DNA of 64,000 bases from Diaphorobacter sp. HDW4B (GCF_011305535.1 NZ_CP049905.1:2387501-2451500), one strand, 5' to 3'; positions 52,172 to 60,246 are shown, numbered from the stretch's first letter. Made by a program: numbers and translations. Notes: generated by a model from the sequence alone, not told the origin.

Positions 52172-53871
52172 GCGCCCACTCCTTGCGCAAAGTCCTGCAA
52201 GTCACCGTGCACCGGCTTGCCCCCCACCAGCGTGAGCAGCGCGTGGATGTTTGGCAGCGCCTCGTCATCCACCGTCAATGGATCGTCGGACAGCACGGCG
52301 ATGTCGGCGAACTTGCCCGGCGTGAGCGTTCCCTTGATGTCTTCTTCGAAGCTCAACCACGCCCCATGCGAGGTGATCATTCGCAGCGCATCGATGCGGG
52401 AGAGACGTTGATCGGGGCCGATGACTTGTCCACTCGTGCGTTCACGCCGCGTGACGCAGGTCCACACCGCATAGAAAGGGTTCACCGGAATGTTGTCGCT
52501 GCCAGCGGAGACCGCAAAGCCGGCCTCGATCAGCGAACGCACGGGCATGTAGTGGTTGCCGTCGTCCGGCTCGTTCAGATGCGGTGCGCCGTTCTTCCAG
52601 ATCGTGTAGAGCGGATTCGTCGTGATGAACAGCCCCAGACGGCGAATGCGTGCGTAGTCTGCCGGCTCCACATGGCCGATATGCTCGATCACCCAGCGCC
52701 GTCCCGCGAGCGGGTAGCGCGCGTCGATGCGCTCGTAGACATCCAGCACATCGGACAAGCGCGTGTTGATCACCGAATGCACCCGCAGATCGTGCTCTGC
52801 CGCGTGCTGCGCATAGCGCTCGTAGTCTTGCAGCGGGTTGTTCCACTCCACGAATCCGGCCCAGCCCGTGTTGGGCAGGGCCCTGCGCGATGCAGCCGCC
52901 ACATCGGGCGCGCCGTTCATGCCGAGGTTGATGCCGCCGATGCGCAGAAAATCATCGCCCAGCCCCTGCCCACGGGCATGCGGCAGCGCGTCGCGCATGG
53001 TGATGCGCGCTTCTTCCGGTGTGGACCAAGTGGGGCTCACGCACAGACGCGAACGCATGCTCAGCGCTTGCGCCTGCCACAGCGCGCGATACACGGCGAG
53101 CGTTTGCGGTGCGGAGCCGTGACCCTCGTAGATGCTGGTGGTGCCGAACGCGTGGTAGATCGGCAGCGAGCGGCGCAAGCCTTCGAGTCGATCATCGAAC
53201 GAAAACGCGGGCACGTTGCTCAGCAGATCGAACTCCAGCATCGGGCGCTTGTTGTGCTCGACGATGATGCCCGTGGGCTCGCCCTTCGCATCGAATTCGA
53301 TCTCGATGCCGCGGCACGTCGGGCAGGTGCCGGGCAGGATGTTGTTGCGCGCCAGCGCCAGCGAATTGAGCGCGCTGAATCCGGGCGGCACGCCCCAGTT
53401 TCCGAACAGGCCGGGGATGTAGACGGGATGATCGGGCGCAGCCTGATCCAGCTCCCAACGCGTGGGCATGCGGCCTTCCGCCAGGTTGGACGGGCCGCCG
53501 AAGTAGTACGGCCCCTGCCCCACCGGCATGGTGATGATCCATTCGCCCTTGGCGCGATGTGCGGCTTCGCGGCGCACGATGTCGAGCACGTCGTTCACTG
53601 TCTTGGCATGCGCGAGCGTGGGCCGCAAGGTCTTGAGCCCCTCGCGCTCCATGTGCGCATGTGCGTCGATGAAGCCCGGCGTGACGGTGCGTCCGGCAAG
53701 GTCGATCACCTTGGTGGAAGCGTCGGCCAGCGCGCGAATCTGCGCATCGTCGCCCACCGCCACGATGCGGCCACGCGCAATCGCCAACGCGGTGGCATGC
53801 GGCCGCGCAGCATCCATGGTGATGATGTTGCCGCGCACCAGCACGAGTTCGGGAACGGTCACGACGCTCAT
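52168..53871 (-). CDS. YtcJ-type amidohydrolase (amidohydrolase 3)
   Basis: A 567-residue metal-dependent hydrolase. The metal-binding HxH is H71/H73 in GFIDAHAHME, later ligands lie in EHIGHVEP, and the aspartate is in AGSDNIPVNP. The C-terminal GTLTPGKFADIAVLSDDPL closes the beta-sandwich. These enzymes hydrolyse amide or similar bonds of unknown natural compounds. The CPTC motif (GTCPTCRG, about 180) inside the barrel is not a standard ligand. Both ends overlap neighbouring genes by ATGA, so it is coupled to the binding protein and the monooxygenases. Confidence 0.9.
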   Translation of the reverse strand: MSVVTVPELVLVRGNIITMDAARPHATALAIARGRIVAVGDDAQIRALADASTKVIDLAGRTVTPGFIDAHAHMEREGLKTLRPTLAHAKTVNDVLDIVRREAAHRAKGEWIITMPVGQGPYYFGGPSNLAEGRMPTRWELDQAAPDHPVYIPGLFGNWGVPPGFSALNSLALARNNILPGTCPTCRGIEIEFDAKGEPTGIIVEHNKRPMLEFDLLSNVPAFSFDDRLEGLRRSLPIYHAFGTTSIYEGHGSAPQTLAVYRALWQAQALSMRSRLCVSPTWSTPEEARITMRDALPHARGQGLGDDFLRIGGINLGMNGAPDVAAASRRALPNTGWAGFVEWNNPLQDYERYAQHAAEHDLRVHSVINTRLSDVLDVYERIDARYPLAGRRWVIEHIGHVEPADYARIRRLGLFITTNPLYTIWKNGAPHLNEPDDGNHYMPVRSLIEAGFAVSAGSDNIPVNPFYAVWTCVTRRERTSGQVIGPDQRLSRIDALRMITSHGAWLSFEEDIKGTLTPGKFADIAVLSDDPLTVDDEALPNIHALLTLVGGKPVHGDLQDFAQGVGA

Positions 53872-54869
53872 GCCAGCTTCACCCGGTCTGCGGCCACGGC
53901 GCTCAGCGCGCGCGTGTCGATGGCCTGGCGATAGAGCTGACGCAGCTCTGCCGGGTTGGCCTGTGCAAGCTTCTCGGAGATCGCCCACTGGCCGCCAAGC
54001 ACCAGATCGTCGAGCAGTCGCGGCGCAAGCTGCACGCGCGTCGCATTGCGCGACAAGCCATTGCGGGACGATTCGATCGAGCCACGCGTGCGTGCCGCCA
54101 GAATCTGTGCGCCCTTTTCCGCATCGGCGTTCAGCACCTGCTCGGCACCGATCAGCGCGCGTACGGCGGCCTGCAGCACCTCGGGTTTGCTGTCTGCGGT
54201 CTGCTCGTTGGTGATGAGCACGAAGTGGCTTTGGAAAACCTTGTCGATGCCCGCAGAAGAAAGCACATGCACGTTGCCCTGGCCTTCGACCTTGGCCGCG
54301 TCTTCCGCTGCCCACCAGTCCCATGCAAAGGCGTCGATGCTGCCCTGCGCAAGCGCGGAAATCATCTCCGGCGGGCGCAGGTTCAGCACCGTCACATCCT
54401 TGGTCGTGAGGCCGTGCAAACCGAGGTAGCGGTTCACGAAGTAATGTCCCGCCGTGCCGAACATGGTGGCAAATTTCTTGCCGCGCAAATCCTGCGGCTG
54501 CACCACACCCTTGTCGCGGCGCGCGGCCACCAGCATCTGCGTGGACGAGTTGGCGAACTCGGCGAACACCTTGACCTTCTGGCCTTGCAGCGCGGCCAGT
54601 GCGACCACGCTGTCGGTGGTGGTGGCAAAGTCGGCCTTGCCAGCCAGCGCGGCTTCGGCCGAGAGACGACCCGATGTGAAGCCCAGACTGGTGACGTTCA
54701 GGCCTTCCTTGGCCCAGAGCTTTTCTGCGTCGGCCACAAAGGGAACCGCCCAACTGTGGCCTTCACTCGCGGCAAAGACCGCCGGAATCTGCGCGCGCTG
54801 TTGGGCCCACGCCCCGGAAGATGCAAGGGCCAGAGCCGATCCGGCGGCAAGAAAGTCGCGACGCTGCAT
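53868..54869 (-). CDS. SsuA/NrtA-type periplasmic binding protein, paralogue A
   Basis: A 333-residue binding protein, first gene of the operon. The signal MQRRDFLAAGSALALA resembles a Tat signal, ending SGAWAQQ. LGFTSGRLSAEAALAGKADF, ATTTDSVVALAAL, FGTAGHYFVNRYLGLHGLTT and QGSIDAFAWDWWAAEDA parallel the second receptor. Two receptors with one permease/ATPase suggest two related ligands. A perfect palindrome lies ten bases upstream of the start, where no good ribosome-binding site is visible. Confidence 0.92.
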   Translation of the reverse strand: MQRRDFLAAGSALALASSGAWAQQRAQIPAVFAASEGHSWAVPFVADAEKLWAKEGLNVTSLGFTSGRLSAEAALAGKADFATTTDSVVALAALQGQKVKVFAEFANSSTQMLVAARRDKGVVQPQDLRGKKFATMFGTAGHYFVNRYLGLHGLTTKDVTVLNLRPPEMISALAQGSIDAFAWDWWAAEDAAKVEGQGNVHVLSSAGIDKVFQSHFVLITNEQTADSKPEVLQAAVRALIGAEQVLNADAEKGAQILAARTRGSIESSRNGLSRNATRVQLAPRLLDDLVLGGQWAISEKLAQANPAELRQLYRQAIDTRALSAVAADRVKLA

Positions 54870-54878
54870 TTGGAAACA

Positions 54879-54895
54879 CTTTCAAAATTTGAAAG
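54879..54895. promoter_or_regulatory. Perfect palindrome upstream of the organosulfur-type operon
   Basis: CTTTCAAA-A-TTTGAAAG, a perfect 17-base palindrome, ends ten bases before the first start codon of the operon. It shares its half-site with a second copy at 54954, so a dimeric regulator site is likely; a leader hairpin is the alternative. Confidence 0.6.
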
Positions 54896-54953
54896 CGGCC
54901 CAGTCTAGAAAACGCGGTCCATTCAGTCCAAGATGGATTCCGGATATGGATAG

Positions 54954-54972
54954 TTTCAAAACGCGTTTGAAA
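54954..54972. promoter_or_regulatory. Second TTTCAAA/TTTGAAA operator
   Basis: TTTCAAA (54954-54960) and TTTGAAA (54966-54972) flank ACGCG. Same half-site as the palindrome at 54879-54895, centres 76 bases apart. It lies in the region between the operon and the divergent glycosylase gene. Confidence 0.55.
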
Positions 54973-55041
54973 TGCAGGTATATGCGCGGGCGTGGACAAT
55001 GCAACGTTCCACGTCTTCACACGATTCATCCACTCAACACC

Positions 55042-55470
55042 GTGCGTCTCTGGTCTCTTCACCCCCGTTATCTCGATGCCAAAGGGCTGGTCGCGCTGTG
55101 GCGCGAGGCGTTGCTGGCGCAGGCTGTGCTGCGCGGCGAAACCAAGGGGTATCGCAACCATCCGCAGCTCGATCGGTTCAAGGTGCTGGCCGATCCGGCT
55201 GCTGCGCTCGCGCGTTATCTGCAGGACGTGCATGCCGAAGCGACGCGGCGTGCTTATCGTTTTGACGGCAGCAAGATTCACGCAGCCGATGCGAATGCAG
55301 TCATCGCGGTGGCGAGCGGGCAGTTGGAATACGAGTGGGAGCATCTGCGCAAAAAATTGCAGACGCGCAGCCCTGCGGACTTTGAAAAGATCGCACTGCT
55401 GAGCGGGCCTGAGCTGCATCCAATGTTCCGCCTTCAGCCGGGGCCGATTGCGGATTGGGAACGGCCCTAA
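55042..55470 (+). CDS. Pyrimidine dimer DNA glycosylase/endonuclease V family protein
   Basis: A 142-residue protein. The N-terminal VRLWSLHPRYLDAKGLVALW and RNHPQLDRFK are the hallmark of the T4 endonuclease V-like (Pyr_excise) family. HPMFRLQPGPIADWE ends it. T4 denV itself uses an N-terminal threonine; here the Thr before VRLW is encoded just upstream. The start is GTG 55042. The role would be repair of UV-induced dimers, although close homologues are of uncertain activity. It is divergent from the operon at 46963-54869. Confidence 0.82.
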   Translation: MRLWSLHPRYLDAKGLVALWREALLAQAVLRGETKGYRNHPQLDRFKVLADPAAALARYLQDVHAEATRRAYRFDGSKIHAADANAVIAVASGQLEYEWEHLRKKLQTRSPADFEKIALLSGPELHPMFRLQPGPIADWERP

Positions 55471-55473
55471 AAC

Positions 55474-55528
55474 GGTTCTGAAATGGTTCTGAAATGGTTC
55501 TGAAATGGTTCTGAAATGGTCCTGAAAA
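55474..55528 (+). repeat. Five 11-base tandem repeats
   Basis: GGTTCTGAAAT occurs four times in tandem, then a diverged fifth copy GGTCCTGAAAA. The array begins four bases after the glycosylase stop codon and runs into the terminator of the convergent MFS gene. Each unit carries a TGA. Confidence 0.95.
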
Positions 55529-55530
55529 AG

Positions 55531-55560
55531 CAAAAGGGCTCCGGTCTTGCGACGGAGCCC
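55531..55560 (-). terminator. Rho-independent terminator of the MFS gene
   Basis: GGGCTCCG (55536-55543) pairs with CGGAGCCC (55553-55560). On the minus strand the stem is followed by TTTTGCTTTTT, extending into the repeat array. Confidence 0.85.
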
Positions 55561-55585
55561 CTGGCGTTGGCGAGCAGTCGATGAA

Positions 55586-56857
55586 TCAGGCGGCGGCCGG
55601 GCGCACTGTTCGAGCGGCGACACCCGCACCAACGAACCCTGCCGAGACCACGCCCAGTGCCAGCGCGGCGGCCGAGCCGAAGAAGATGCCGGGCACCATG
55701 TTCGCATCGAGCAACGCGCCGAACACCGGAGCGGACACGCAGAAGCCCAGATCCAGCCCCGAGTACACCGTGCCGTAGACGCGGCCGGTAGCGCCCGGAG
55801 GAGCGGCGCGCTTGATCAGCATGTCGCGCGATGGACCGGCGATGCCGATGCCCATGCCTGCGAGCGAGGTGACCACCAGCGCGGCCATGCCGGGCAAGAC
55901 GCCTGTGCCCACGAGCGCGAGCATCGCGGCGGCGGCGAGCAGGCACAGCGAGATGGTTTTTTCCAGACGCTGCACGCGCGCGACGAGAAAGCCGCCGATC
56001 ACCATGCCAACAGCACCGCACAGCATGTAGCCGGTGACGACCAATGCCGTGACCGACACTGGTGTGCCGTAGAGCTTGTGCAGCGCAGGACTGGCGAAGC
56101 TCTGGATGGCCGAGAGCGAGCAGGTGCTCCAGAAAAAGAACGAGAAGCACAGCCACACCGATGGCAGTTTGAGGAAGGCCATGGGGTGTTCCTGCACCGC
56201 GGCTGCGCCGCCCTTCGCAGCGGCTGGCTGGTTGGACCAGGAGCCCTTGCGGTCATCGAGCGAATCGCGGTTGATCACCATGATCATCAGGATGACGAAC
56301 GCCAGCGCCGCGCCGCTCAGGCAGGCCGTGCGCCACGAGCCTGTGGCCGTGGCGATGCCGGCCATGAACACAGGCGCGGTGGCCCAGCCCAGGTTTCCAG
56401 AGATGCCATGCACCGCAAAGCCGTGGCCAAGGCGCTTGGCCGACACGCGCTTGTTGAGGATAGTGAAGTCCACCGGATGGAATGGCGCGTTGCCCATGCC
56501 CGCGAGCAGCGAGGCGAGGATCAGCGATGCATAGCCGCTGGCCGTGCCCGCAACCAAGCCAGCCGCGATGAAGCAGGACAGCGCGAAGAACAGCACCGGG
56601 CGCGCACCCACGCGGTCGACGATGAAGCCCGAGAGCATCTGCCCGACGCCGGAGACCACGAAGAACACCGACACCAGCAGGCCGAGCTGTGAATAACTGA
56701 AGCCGAACTCCGCGATCAGGAACGGAAACAGCGGCGGCAGCAGCATATGGAAGAAGTGCGAGGAGCCGTGCGCCAGTCCGATCAGGCCGATGGTTCGCGC
56801 GTCCTGCCGGAAGTTGTCCGGCGGCGACGTGGAAGGTGTGGATGTTGTAGTGGTCAT
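55586..56857 (-). CDS. MFS transporter (Fsr-like)
   Basis: A 423-residue major facilitator with 12 predicted membrane segments. LIGLAHGSSHFFHMLLPPLF opens helix 1. The loop GQMLSGFIVDRVGARPVLFF matches the MFS GxxxDRxGRR-type motif, and GMGNAPFHPVDFTILNKRVS lies in helix 4-5. Closest in type to fosmidomycin-resistance-like efflux pumps. The start at 56857 is chosen because upstream codons are not membrane protein. It is divergent from an AraC regulator, its probable controller. Confidence 0.88.
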   Translation of the reverse strand: MTTTTSTPSTSPPDNFRQDARTIGLIGLAHGSSHFFHMLLPPLFPFLIAEFGFSYSQLGLLVSVFFVVSGVGQMLSGFIVDRVGARPVLFFALSCFIAAGLVAGTASGYASLILASLLAGMGNAPFHPVDFTILNKRVSAKRLGHGFAVHGISGNLGWATAPVFMAGIATATGSWRTACLSGAALAFVILMIMVINRDSLDDRKGSWSNQPAAAKGGAAAVQEHPMAFLKLPSVWLCFSFFFWSTCSLSAIQSFASPALHKLYGTPVSVTALVVTGYMLCGAVGMVIGGFLVARVQRLEKTISLCLLAAAAMLALVGTGVLPGMAALVVTSLAGMGIGIAGPSRDMLIKRAAPPGATGRVYGTVYSGLDLGFCVSAPVFGALLDANMVPGIFFGSAAALALGVVSAGFVGAGVAARTVRPAAA

Positions 56858-56895
56858 GGGGCCGATGTTAGGCCGAATGCCTTTCGTCCGATATA

Positions 56896-56918
56896 CGATA
56901 GTCTGCCAACTTCTATCG
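56896..56918. promoter_or_regulatory. Inverted repeat between MFS and AraC genes
   Basis: CGATAG (56896-56901) and CTATCG (56913-56918) with an 11-base spacer, in the 66-base divergent region and six bases from the AraC start codon. A candidate operator for the AraC protein. Confidence 0.5.
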
Positions 56919-56923
56919 AGATC

Positions 56924-57811
56924 ATGCCAACAGACACCGCCACCGGGGCGTTGCGCGAGACGCCCACCAGACGCATTCCGCGCGAGCTTTCGTATGTGGA
57001 GTCCGCCACGCCCGAGCTGTTTCTGCCCACGCGCCAGCGCCCCGTACGCGTGAAGTACCGACGCCTGCGCGCGGACACGCAGATCAAGCCGCACAGCCAT
57101 GCGTGGGCACAGGTGGCGATCTCGACGTCCGGCGTGATCCGCCTTGATGTGCCGACCGGCACCTACCTCGTTCCACCCTCGCGCGCGCTGTGGATTCCGC
57201 CTGGTGTGGAGCACGCGGTGACAATGGTGGAGGATGCCGATCTGCGCACGCTGTACTTCCATCAGCCCGTGGGCCGCTGCGGTCCCGGTGTGGCTCGGCA
57301 CGATGAAGATGCATGGCGGCAGTGCCGCGTGCTGGAGGTGTCGGACCTGCTGCGCGCGCTGGTGCGCGAGATGCCCACGGTGTCGAATGCCGGTCCCGCA
57401 CTGTCACCGGAAGAACTCGCGCGCGAGAAGCATTTGAGCGCGTTGATCCTCGATGAAATGCGCCGCGCGAATCCCGTACGCATCGGTGTCGATCTGCCGC
57501 ACGACAAGCGCCTACGGAATCTGTGCGAGGCGGTGATCGCCGATCCCACGCGCCACGAAACGCTGGAGGAATGGGCGCGTGACACAGGTGCGAGCCCGCG
57601 CACGGTGGCGCGCCTGTTCCGTCATGAACTGGGCAGCACGTTCACGCAATGGCGTCAGCAGGTGGTGCTCGCCAAGGCACTGTCGATGGCCGCATCGCGC
57701 ATGCCGGTAGCGCACATCGCAACCGAGTTGGGCTACAGCCCCAGTGCGTTCAGCGCGATGGTGCGCAAGTCGGTGGGGCAGTCACCGGGGCAGTTCTTCG
57801 GCTCGCAATGA
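56924..57811 (+). CDS. AraC-family transcriptional regulator
   Basis: A 295-residue regulator. The N-terminal cupin domain has the metal-like H-x-H set KPHSHAWAQVAISTSGV and LVPPSRALWIPPGVEHAVTM. The C-terminal helix-turn-helix pair is LEEWARDTGASPRTVARLFR and VAHIATELGYSPSAFSAMVR, then KSVGQSPGQFF. It is divergent from the MFS pump and probably activates it in response to a small ligand or drug. ATG 56924 agrees with the family start. Confidence 0.93.
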   Translation: MPTDTATGALRETPTRRIPRELSYVESATPELFLPTRQRPVRVKYRRLRADTQIKPHSHAWAQVAISTSGVIRLDVPTGTYLVPPSRALWIPPGVEHAVTMVEDADLRTLYFHQPVGRCGPGVARHDEDAWRQCRVLEVSDLLRALVREMPTVSNAGPALSPEELAREKHLSALILDEMRRANPVRIGVDLPHDKRLRNLCEAVIADPTRHETLEEWARDTGASPRTVARLFRHELGSTFTQWRQQVVLAKALSMAASRMPVAHIATELGYSPSAFSAMVRKSVGQSPGQFFGSQ

Positions 57812-57829
57812 ACCTGTTCGCGCAAGGCG

Positions 57830-58333
57830 CTACAAGGTGCGTGCGAGGGCTTCGAGCTGGTCCGCGCAGATGCCCCAGCCGGTGTGAAAGCCCATGTCCT
57901 CGTGGGTCTTGCGATCCTGCTCGTTCCAGTGCCGCGCGATGGCGGTGTAGCGGGTCTGATCGCCGACGGGCTCGAAGTTCACGATGGCCGTCATGAACGG
58001 CTTGTCGGCTGGAACCCAGCCCGCACGGTAGGCGTCGGTGAACACCAGTCTGCGGTTGGGAACGACTTCGAGATACACGCCGTCGTTGGGTACTTCCTGA
58101 CCCTCGGGGCTGCGCATGACGACGAGGCAACGCCCGCCGGGTCGCAGGTCCGACTCGACACGCGCCACGCTCCACGGCGCGGGCACGAACCATTGCACGA
58201 GGAGTGCGGGATCGGTCCAACAGCGAAACAACTTGTCGGCAGGCGCGGCCAGCAGGCGCGTGAGCACCAGATCGTTGATGTGCGATGGTTGTGCCGACGA
58301 TTCGCCGTCGTCCTTGGATGTGGGATCGAACAT
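57830..58333 (-). CDS. SRPBCC/AHSA1-domain protein
   Basis: A 167-residue hydrophobic-ligand-binding fold protein of the AHSA1 type. LTRLLAAPADKLFRCWTDPA, LLVQWFVPAP and DRKTHEDMGFHTGWGICADQ are the family pattern. It begins MFDPTSKDD at 58333 after AAGGAGACAAG. It is the last gene of a same-strand series of VOC and DUF1428 genes (59 to 84 bases between most of them), and convergent with AraC. Function unknown; such genes accompany stress-response or antibiotic-binding sets. Confidence 0.85.
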   Translation of the reverse strand: MFDPTSKDDGESSAQPSHINDLVLTRLLAAPADKLFRCWTDPALLVQWFVPAPWSVARVESDLRPGGRCLVVMRSPEGQEVPNDGVYLEVVPNRRLVFTDAYRAGWVPADKPFMTAIVNFEPVGDQTRYTAIARHWNEQDRKTHEDMGFHTGWGICADQLEALARTL

Positions 58334-58401
58334 GGCTTGTCTCCTTGTGCCGGGTTGCAATGAGGTCGTAGAGATCCCCCCGTGCCGCGAACCCAGCGTG
58401 T

Positions 58402-58794
58402 TCATTTCATCGAGTGCAGGCCGAAGCAATTGCCCTCAGTATCCATCATCAGCGCGCAAAAGCCATAGGGACCAATGGAAAACTTGGCCTTGTGGATCTG
58501 CCCACCCGCGCCCTCGACGCGAGCCTGTTCGACCGCGCAGTCGTCGCACGCAAAGTACACCAGCGTGCCGCCTCCACCCGAAGGAACGCCGTCCATCTTC
58601 ACCAGCATGCCACCCGCGCCGGGGCCGTGGGGATCGCCTGGAAAGGCGAGCATCTCGAAGCCCGACGCATCCCCTTCAGGGGGCTGCATGGGCTCCAGCT
58701 TTTTCTGCAACACGGACTCGTAGAACGTGCGGGCACGGGCCATGTCCTGCACATAGATTTCAAACCAGACAACAGGGTTGTGTACAGCTGACAT
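58402..58794 (-). CDS. VOC-family (glyoxalase/bleomycin resistance) protein
   Basis: A 130-residue VOC protein with paired beta-alpha-beta modules. NPVVWFEIYVQDMARARTFY is the opening motif and GGTLVYFACDDCAVEQARVE the second. DTEGNCFGLHSMK ends it; a metal-site His/Glu pattern is partly conserved. It lies between the SRPBCC gene and another VOC gene on the same strand. Substrate unknown. Confidence 0.9.
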   Translation of the reverse strand: MSAVHNPVVWFEIYVQDMARARTFYESVLQKKLEPMQPPEGDASGFEMLAFPGDPHGPGAGGMLVKMDGVPSGGGGTLVYFACDDCAVEQARVEGAGGQIHKAKFSIGPYGFCALMMDTEGNCFGLHSMK

Positions 58795-58806
58795 GGGGGG
58801 CCTCCT

Positions 58807-59241
58807 TCAAGCCGGAACGAACACGTTGAGCATCCACGGCGTGCCGAAGCGATCGGTCACCATGCCGAAGCCCGGCGACCAGAAGGTCTTGTCGAACGGC
58901 ATGGACACCTTGCCGCCTTCCGCGAAGGCATTGAAGATGCGACGGCCTTCATCCACGGTATCCACACGGATGGAGATGTACATGCCGTGCGGCGCCTGAT
59001 AGGCCATGCCGCCGCAGGCCTCGGGCATCACGTCGGAGGCCATCAGTTCCTGATCGCCAAACTGCACGAAGGTGTGCATCACGCCGTTCTTGGCGCTCTC
59101 GGGCACGGGCGGCATGTCGGGCGATGGTGGCATGTCGCCAAAGCGCATGACGGGGCCTTGCTTGCCGTTGAGCACCTTGGCATAGAAAGCCATGGCCTCC
59201 GCGCAGTTGCCGTTGAAGTTGAGATAGGGAATGAATTGCAT
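58807..59241 (-). CDS. VOC-family protein, PhnB-like
   Basis: A 144-residue PhnB-type VOC protein. QFIPYLNFNGNCAEAMAFYA opens it; GDMPPSPDMPPVPESAKNGV and the C-terminal FDKTFWSPGFGMVTDRFGTP are diagnostic of the group related to 3-demethylubiquinone methyltransferase-like proteins. Twelve bases separate it from the next VOC gene, so they are co-transcribed. Metal ligands are not conserved with certainty. Confidence 0.92.
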   Translation of the reverse strand: MQFIPYLNFNGNCAEAMAFYAKVLNGKQGPVMRFGDMPPSPDMPPVPESAKNGVMHTFVQFGDQELMASDVMPEACGGMAYQAPHGMYISIRVDTVDEGRRIFNAFAEGGKVSMPFDKTFWSPGFGMVTDRFGTPWMLNVFVPA

Positions 59242-59325
59242 GCGAGTCTCCTGAAAATGGGATAAACACCGGATGGTTGCGCGACAAGATGAATGGAATG
59301 TGAATCAGCGGAAGTCACGCGTCAA

Positions 59326-59826
59326 TCAGCGGCCTTCGTAGGCGGCGAGCAGTTCGGCAAGGTTCAGCTTTTTCATCGCAAACATGGCACGCATGCCGCG
59401 ATCGATGCCTGTTTGTTCGCCGCTGACCAGCAGGCGCATCCATGGCTCAGGCACGATCTGCCATGAAAGACTGAAGCGATCCTTGAGCCATCCGCATTGC
59501 TGCGCCGCCGGGTCGCCGCCTTCGCCCAAGCGGCTCCAGTAGTGGTCGATTTCCTGCTGCGTGTCGCAGTGCACCACCAGCGAGATGGCTTCGTTGAATC
59601 GAAAGCTCGGGCCTCCGTTGAGCGCCAGAAAATCCATGCCGTCGAGCTGAAAACTCACCGTGAGCGCGTGGCCGCTGGGCATGTGGTGGAACTCGCGGCC
59701 CTCGTCGCTGTAGTGCGTGATGGGGCCGATGCTCGAATGGGGAAACACCGAGGTGTAGAAGCGCGCCGCCTCCTCGCCATTGCGGTCGAACCAGAGGCAG
59801 GGCTGTATGCGTTGGAGCTGGGCCAT
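59326..59826 (-). CDS. VOC-family protein, PhnB-like
   Basis: A 166-residue PhnB-type protein. LQRIQPCLWFDRNGEEAARF, TSVFPHSSIG and FLALNGGPSFRFNEAISLVV are family motifs, followed by QQCGWLKDRFSLSWQIVP. It lies 12 bases downstream of the DUF1428 gene and 84 upstream of the next VOC gene. The three VOC proteins in this cluster are not close duplicates, so each likely has its own ligand. Confidence 0.92.
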   Translation of the reverse strand: MAQLQRIQPCLWFDRNGEEAARFYTSVFPHSSIGPITHYSDEGREFHHMPSGHALTVSFQLDGMDFLALNGGPSFRFNEAISLVVHCDTQQEIDHYWSRLGEGGDPAAQQCGWLKDRFSLSWQIVPEPWMRLLVSGEQTGIDRGMRAMFAMKKLNLAELLAAYEGR

Positions 59827-59838
59827 GGTGACACTCCT

Positions 59839-60192
59839 TCAGGCAACCAGAATCGGCTGGAATCCGCCGTAGATCAGGCGCTTGCCGTCGAACGGCATGT
59901 CCTTGGGCATCTGCGGGTCGTCCATCACGGCCTGCATGCCCTTGTCGCGCACGGCCTTGTCGGGCCAGACGACCCACGAGAACACGACGATCTCGCCCTG
60001 CTCCAGCTTCACCGCCATGGGCATGGAGGTGAGTTTGCCATCCGGCACATCGTCGGCCCAGCACTCGACCACCGAGAGCGCGCCGTGCTTTTTGAACAGC
60101 GCAGCCGCCGCCGTGGCGACCGCCAGATAGCGCTCCCGGTCCTGCGTTTTCACCGGACAGAGGAAGCCGTCAACGTAGTTCTGCAGATTCAT
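59839..60192 (-). CDS. DUF1428-family protein
   Basis: A 117-residue protein: NYVDGFLCPVKTQDRERYLA, FKKHGALSVVECWADDVPDG, VVFSWVVWPDKAVRD and the end FDGKRLIYGGFQPIL match DUF1428. It is a ferredoxin-like-fold small protein of unknown function. The start follows AAGGAG. It is the first gene of the VOC cluster, divergent from the TetR gene, with two operators between them. Confidence 0.93.
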   Translation of the reverse strand: MNLQNYVDGFLCPVKTQDRERYLAVATAAAALFKKHGALSVVECWADDVPDGKLTSMPMAVKLEQGEIVVFSWVVWPDKAVRDKGMQAVMDDPQMPKDMPFDGKRLIYGGFQPILVA

Positions 60193-60246
60193 GATCTCTG
60201 ACTCCTTGAGAGAAAGGCATTGAAAGAAAAAATGGAGAACGCCATC

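Noticed and set aside
52168-53871. Cytosine deaminase or dihydropyrimidinase identity for the amidohydrolase
   Set aside because: The long 567-residue form, the DAHAHME start and missing deaminase motifs fit the YtcJ group better.
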